Assembly (NCBI GenBank): GCA_030490835.1
Contig: CM059972.1
Location: 91,931,137-91,995,136, forward strand
Direction: 5' to 3'
Length of the DNA stretch: 64,000 nt
Source: Annona cherimola
Lineage: Eukaryota > Streptophyta > Magnoliopsida > Magnoliales > Annonaceae
The position numbers and the translations under genes are program-made. Positions within the stretch are counted from its first letter, which is position 1, and each line of letters opens with the position of its first letter. Of this stretch, positions 59,041 through 64,000 are shown piece by piece. A model generated the notes under the pieces. That model was not told the origin of the DNA, did no database searches, and saw nothing but the letters and a program-made list of their open reading frames with translations.

Positions 59041-59463
59041 TTCATGAGGTTATGATAGAAATTCAGCATACTCATAGTAGCACATAGCATGCTCACATAG
59101 CATGCTCAGCAACTATCATTTCCTTAATTATGAATATATTGATAGGTTTTTCAAAGATTCAAAAATTTAATAATATCATTATTTAGCACTAAAATTGTTA
59201 TGAAATGAAATTGTGACATTGATTATGAATTATTTTTGTTATTGACATGCTATTCATGAGGTTATGATAGAAATTCAGCATGCTCATAGTAGTACATAGC
59301 ATGCTCAACAATTATCATTTCCTTAATTGTAAATATATTGATAAGTTTTCCAAAGATTTAAAATTTAATGATATCATTATTTAGCACTAAAATTGTTATG
59401 AAATGAAATTGTGACACTGATTATGAATTATTTTTGGTATTGACATGCTTAACATATTAATTA
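59041..59463. repeat. Two units of about 212 bp with GCATGC boxes
   Basis: TTCATGAGGTTATGATAGAA starts at 59041 and 59253, followed in both by TTCAGCATRCTCATAGTAG, ACATAGCATGCTCA and ATTTAGCACTAAAATTG. The first unit has an extra duplicated CATAGCATGCTCA. Confidence 0.9.
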
Positions 59464-60270
59464 AAAAAGGATAAATGGGATTAAGCTGGAATTAGTGAGC
59501 TGTTTTTGTAAATTTATTTAAAATTTCAATCTCTCCATGTTTATTTATGTTTTCAATCCAATCCCCTTTATGTTAATGTGCAGTATATTACAGATTAGCA
59601 TCTAAACTAATTTCAACTCTACTATAGTGTAATTTCACATTAATTTCAGCTATAAATTACTAATTTGAACTCTAATATAGCAGAATTAGAAATAATAGTT
59701 GCATATTTGCATGATTTGATGATTTACAGTATGTCAAATCGGGATTTCGAATAGTAAACAATGAGGTCCTTACCACCAATAGCCTTCTCCTTCCTTTGCT
59801 CCGAAGACTTCTCTTCCCGTCTTCCTCTTCTCCGGCGACTACTTGGCAGCATTAGTGCCGACAGCAACGCTTTCGGCAACATTGGTCCTCTCAATGGGGG
59901 CACCGTTCTCATTTCCTCTCTTTTCCGATCGTCATTCTCACTCCCTCTTTGTCGAAGTTTTCCAAATGCCCCTGCCAAACCCCCACCGTCCCCTCTCCCT
60001 TTCCTCTCGTTTCGCTCGCCGTTCCTAGCAATAGCGGCTCCGGCAGCGTTGGTGCAAGCGATGGTGGATCCGACAGCGTTGGTGTGATTCCGGGCGCGAA
60101 TCTCCCTTCCTCTCTTTTATCGCTGTTCTCTCCCTCCTCCCTCTCCCGGACTGTGCTGTTCCCTCTACCTCAATTGCTGCACGTCGAATCCAGCACTCAG
60201 CACGTCTCCAGCCCGTCTTCTCCTGCCTTGGAAACCGGTCGCCATCGAAAACCGCAACTTCAGCTACTAC
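59464..60270. other. MULE right subterminal region with GC-rich segment
   Basis: After 300 bp of AT-rich sequence, 59770-60270 is abruptly GC-rich and pyrimidine-rich (CTCTCCCTTTCCTCTCG style). It has open stretches in several frames but no recognised domain. Its composition suits an exonic or leader fragment. Confidence 0.4.
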
Positions 60271-60441
60271 TCTCCCATACACGCATAAGCTGCACGCCCA
60301 GTACCTGCATTACTTTGCGGCCTACTCGCGGGAGCTGGGAACGACCTGGATTGCGTGAGAATCTAGGGACGACTTAGATTGCACGTGCAGCGCGCCTGCA
60401 CGGGATTTTAGGTGCAGCAATGCTGCACCTGAATATATCCC
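60271..60441 (-). repeat. Right terminal inverted repeat of the MULE
   Basis: Complement begins GGGATATATTCAGGTGCAGC. The outer part holds the exact palindrome-like AGGTGCAGCAATGCTGCACC about 15 bp from the end, which is degraded in the left copy. Confidence 0.9.
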
Positions 60442-60530
60442 TTTTAACTATATTAATTAAATATGGGTACATTTACGAAATGACAACATTTGGTATATGT
60501 GTATTTTTTTAATTAAAAGATGCATCATGG

Positions 60531-61769
60531 GGCTAGATCTACACTTGTGAGATCAATGCAAATTTATTAAATGATCAGTTCATGAGTATCAACGGTCCAG
60601 ATAGCTGGACACAGCTCCCACACATGCAAGTTTCTATACTGCTGCGGACTACCGAAACCAAATCCATCTTCCCCAAAAATCGCACAGCTTTCTCCCAGGC
60701 TGTTCAACGGAAAAGCCATGGCTGCCATTTGCAATCTCCTCCCATAGCCTCAAGACGACCAATCAGAACCGTTCATCGAGCCGACCACGTGCGCGCCATC
60801 GTCTGTTTTCTCCAGCGAGGCTTCGCTTCAACATCTCTGGCCGATCCATCCTCCTCAACATGGCATCAGAAACCCATCTCTTCCCACAGTTGCTATTATC
60901 GTGCCACCTGTGCCGGCCTTGATTTTGAAAGCAACCTCCATGGCAGCACCTGCTTCGGCTCGTCTCCAACCGCGCACATCATCTCTTCTCCAGATCCAAC
61001 GACGCCCGCTTCTGTTTTCAGCATCCATAACACAGAAGCCTTCCATCTTGGCCCTCACAGCAATGCAACCACAAGTTGTCGCCCACCTCAAATCCAATAG
61101 CCAAAAATTTACAGCCCATCACCATTCACGGTCGCGACAGGGACACACCACATCAGCAAAAATTCCTAGCATCAATCTCCACTGTCCAGCTCGTTGGTTG
61201 GGCGCCAAGCAAAATTGCTTAAGGATGAAGTAATGAGTAGCTAATTGCAGTGCACCACATAAGCAGCCCCTAACTCAAAAATGCCTATAAATACTGGCAC
61301 CCTCAGCATCTCCAGAGGACAAGCTCCACGGAAGCAAGGGAGGAGACAATTGATTCTCACCGAAGCAAAGGAAGAGAAGCTAGCGCTCCATCTTGCTCAG
61401 CCCTTTTCTTCCTCTATTTTTGTCCTCTGTGTCCCTGCCTCTCTGATTCAATCCCATAAAACCCAAACAATAAAGCTGTTCCAGCTAGCTATCTAAAATA
61501 GCCCCTACCCGTCACAACTCTCTGTTCTAGACCAGCTCCAAAAAAATGCCTCATTTATTTTTATTATGCCATAACATATGATTTTCCTGTAACTCATATC
61601 TTTATTTATGTAAACCAGTACTTTATCAATCAATGTAATATTAGATTCTAATCTTCCCAAAAAGATCGGTGGCAACTCTTCTCTTTTTATATTTTTTTAT
61701 TATTTTCATTTTAATGCTTTAATTTCTATTTATTGCAATAATATCTATCATAGCGCTTACCGCCCGCGA
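60531..61769 (+). mobile_element. 5' LTR of a small LTR element (about 1.24 kb)
   Basis: Direct repeat of 62045-63294. Contains TATAAATA at 61286-61293, a GAGGACAAGCTCCACGGAAG leader, AATAAA at 61469-61474 and a T-rich end, so promoter and poly-A signals are placed as in an LTR. It is followed by GCGACTCCACTAGGG, similar to the TGGCGACTCC primer-binding sites of Ogre/Tat elements. Exact TG...CA borders are not clear. Confidence 0.6.
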
Positions 61770-62044
61770 CTCCACTAGGGAAGGCTATATTTTTTAAATC
61801 ATCACCCTATGACGTATGAAAAAATGAGAGTATTTTTATTACCATTTTGGTAACATTACAGGCAACTAACACAAGCTTTTAAGTCTATAGTCAGGTGCCG
61901 GAAGATAAAAAACATGCTAAAAAAATCTCCGTGACCGAACCTAAGAAGTTCTCTAAGTTCGGAGGCATTCGACAGATTTTGCCCACGACTCCATTTTGTC
62001 ATGAAAATACCTATATGTGCTTCATCAACATTGTAGCAAAAATT
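61770..62044 (+). mobile_element. Very short internal region between the two LTRs
   Basis: About 275 bp with no coding potential and no clear polypurine tract. A GAACCTAAGAAGTTC / AAGTTCGGAGG word is present. If the flanks are LTRs, gag-pol has been lost entirely. Confidence 0.5.
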
Positions 62045-63294
62045 GGCTAGATCTACACTTGTGGGATCATTGTAAATTTATTAAATGATCAATTCATGAG
62101 AATCAACGGTCCAGATTGTTGGACACAGCTCGCACACATGCAAGTTTCTGTACTGCTATGGACTATCGAAACCAAATCCATCTTCCCCAAAAATCGCACA
62201 ACTTTCTCCTAGGATGTTCAACGGAAAAGCCATGGCTGCCATTTGCGATCTCCTCCCACAGACGCAAGATGACCAATCAGAACTGTTCATCGAGCTGACC
62301 ACGTGTCTGCCATTGTTTGTCTTCTCCAACGAGGCTCCGCTTCAACATCTCCGACCGATCCATCCTCCTCAACATGGCATTCAAAACTCATCTCTTCCCA
62401 CAGCTGATGTTGTCGCGCCACCTGTGCCAGCCTTGATTTCGGCAGCAACCTCCATGGCAGCACCTACTCCGGCTCATCTCCAACCGCATCCATCATCTCT
62501 CCTTCAGATCTAGCGACACCCACTTTCATTTTTCAGCATCCATGATGAAGTAGCCTTCCATCTTGGCCCTCACAGCAACGCAGCCACCAGTTGTCGCCCA
62601 TCTCAAATCCAACGACCAAAAATCTGCAGCCCACCACCATTCATGGTCACGACAGGGACGCACCACATCGATAGAACTTCCTAGCATCAATCTCCACTGT
62701 CCAGCTCGTTGCTTGGGCGCCAAGCAAAATTGCTTAAGGATAAAGTAATGAGTCGCCAATTGTAGTGCAGCACGTCAACGGCCCCTGACCCGGAAATGCC
62801 TATAAATACTGACACCCCAAGCGTCTCCAGAGGACAAGCTCCACGGGAGCAGGGGGAAGACAATCGATTCTCACTAGAGCAAAGGAAGAGAAGCTGACGC
62901 TCCATTCTCCATTTTGCCCAGCCCTTTTCTTCCTCTATTTCTATCTTCCGCATCCCTACCTCTCTCATTCAATCCCATAAAACCCAAACAATAAAACCGT
63001 TCCAGCCAGTCATCTAAAATAACCTCTACCCGTCACTACTATCTATTCTAGACCAGCTCCAAAAAATGCCTCATTTATTTTTATTATGCCATAACGTATG
63101 ATTTACCTGTAACCGATAGCTTTGTTTATGTAACTAGAACTTTATTCATCAATGGAATATTAGGTTCTAATCTTCCCAAAAAGATTAGTGGCCACTCCTC
63201 TCTTTTTATATTATTATTATTATTATTATTTTCATTTTAATGCTTTAATCTATATTTATTGCAATAATATTTACCGTAGCGCTTATCGCCAGCG
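62045..63294 (+). mobile_element. 3' LTR of the small LTR element (about 1.25 kb)
   Basis: Aligns with 60531-61769 over its whole length at roughly nine in ten bases by eye. Carries the matching TATAAATA (62801-62808) and AATAAA (62990-62995), plus an expanded ATT microsatellite near 63210. Confidence 0.65.
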
Positions 63295-63394
63295 AAAGGG
63301 GCGCTACACTAATCATGTGAAATCCGCTTGCACCCTGAAAAAATTACTTGGGAGATGACACATCCCGTCTCACAATCCTGATAATTCATATCAA

Positions 63395-63900
63395 GATGAT
63401 GAGAAAGTGGTGTAGTGAGAAGTATAAAACTTTTCATTTTTTATGGTTGTTTTATTTTTTAATTATTTATTTATATTTTCTTATAAAACTATCATACTTT
63501 TCAATCATTTCTATGCTACTACCTATGCAATTAACCTAGTTATTTTAACCGAATTCTCTTTACTCATCATCATTATCTCTATATCATATTATATAATTTT
63601 CTCTTATTTTAAAAACTTTCGCACAAAAAAAAAATTTCACGGAAAAGTTTCGTTACTTTCCAAAGACACCCTCAAACTTTTCACAACTGCTTTTTAAAAT
63701 TTTTTATATCTTCTTATACAACTACTATATTTTTTAATTATTTTTACACAATTGCCAATATAATTAACATAATTATTTTAACTTTATTATCTTTATTCCT
63801 CATAATTACCTCTATTATATCATATTATTTTCTCTCATTCAAAAAACTTATACTAAAAACTTTTCATCCAAAAATTTTATGACTTTCCAAACACATCTAA
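63395..63900. mobile_element. Two adjacent Tourist-like MITE remnants
   Basis: The family interior (TAACCTAGTTATTTTAACC, TTTCCAAAGACACCCTC) is followed by a second copy from about 63670 (ACATAATTATTTTAACTTTA, CTTTCCAAACACATCTAAA). Left termini are eroded in both. Confidence 0.55.
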
Positions 63901-64000
63901 AATTATTTCAAATTAATATTAACTAATACGATGTTAATGGTTGGACTCAAAACTTTTTGTCCGTTGGTCAAGCAAGAATTTCCTTGGATGGTGGCTGAAG

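Larger units (their letters stand above)
50328..60441 (+). mobile_element. Mutator-like element (MULE), structurally complete, 10.1 kb
   Basis: Flanked by a perfect 9 bp target duplication, TTTTAACTA (50319-50327 and 60442-60450). The terminal inverted repeats run about 50328-50497 and 60271-60441 and start GGGATATATTCAGRTGCAGC; they are imperfect but clearly alignable over about 170 bp. Contents: a FAR1-type transposase on + (about 51911-54330), a nested MITE, a convergent minus-strand gene (56109-57842), several tandem arrays rich in AGCATGCTSA, and a GC-rich right subterminal segment. The copy carries multiple stops and frameshifts, so it is probably non-autonomous now, but its boundaries are intact. 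Confidence 0.9.

Noticed and set aside
55123..59463. CRISPR-like array of repeats and spacers
   Set aside because: Unit lengths (83, 159, 212 bp), similarity across whole units and the plant nuclear context all argue for tandem repeats within a transposon.
59761..60377. Overlapping open frames of 108 and 142 codons
   Set aside because: Low-complexity Ser/Pro/Leu translation of a pyrimidine-rich segment. Several frames are open at once, so GC content explains it.
60582..61100. 172-codon open frame on +
   Set aside because: It lies inside the LTR-like repeat, the second copy does not keep the frame, and the residue make-up is not that of a known family.
63301..63316. ATCAT at 60524-60528 and 63312-63316 as target duplication of the small LTR element
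   Set aside because: The right copy is not adjacent to where LTR homology ends (63294), so the match is probably chance.

Overview
This is flowering-plant nuclear DNA. It is AT-rich and gene-poor, it has one intron-bearing host gene with plant-specific architecture, and nearly everything else is plant transposable elements and their MITE derivatives. I cannot name the species from sequence alone.

The only convincing host gene is a nine-exon bromodomain gene on the + strand (35918-43627). It encodes about 756 residues of the plant BRD1/BRD2/BRD13-like type, which are subunits of BRM-class SWI/SNF chromatin remodellers. Its promoter side holds a G-box and a Tourist-like MITE. Its seventh intron (2.1 kb) holds a large foldback element with a second foldback inside it.

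Left of the gene: 0.2-9.2 kb holds foldback MITEs, Tourist-like MITEs and minus-strand Ty3/gypsy remnants (a 424 bp LTR, a second partial LTR, gag pieces). 9.4-14.0 kb holds a decayed LINE (DUF4283/zinc-knuckle ORF1, endonuclease plus reverse transcriptase ORF2). It is cut at 14028 by a retroelement whose 5' LTR is about 4.47 kb long (14028-18498), followed by an initiator-Met tRNA primer-binding site and non-coding internal sequence. 19.5-35 kb is AT-rich spacer packed with MITEs, plus two hAT-like elements (22516-23307 and 28958-30788).

Right of the gene: 44.8-49.9 kb holds more MITEs, including one inserted into a member of its own family. 50328-60441 is a structurally complete 10.1 kb Mutator-like element (MULE) with a perfect 9 bp target duplication (TTTTAACTA), about 170 bp terminal inverted repeats, a FAR1/FHY3-type transposase gene on +, and a convergent 'putative plant transposon protein' gene on -. 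It also carries several tandem arrays whose units contain a GCATGC-centred box. 60531-63294 is a pair of about 1.24 kb LTRs separated by only about 275 bp.

The most notable object is the MULE. It couples a FAR1-like transposase, a second antisense gene and roughly forty copies of an AGCATGCTSA-like box in four separate internal blocks, a layout that suggests internal binding or silencing sites rather than terminal sites alone. The copy is decayed: its premature stops are all explicable by C-to-T type changes, as expected for a methylated element. The smaller 9 bp-TSD foldback MITEs share a short terminal palindrome style with this MULE, so it or a relative may have mobilised them (inference).
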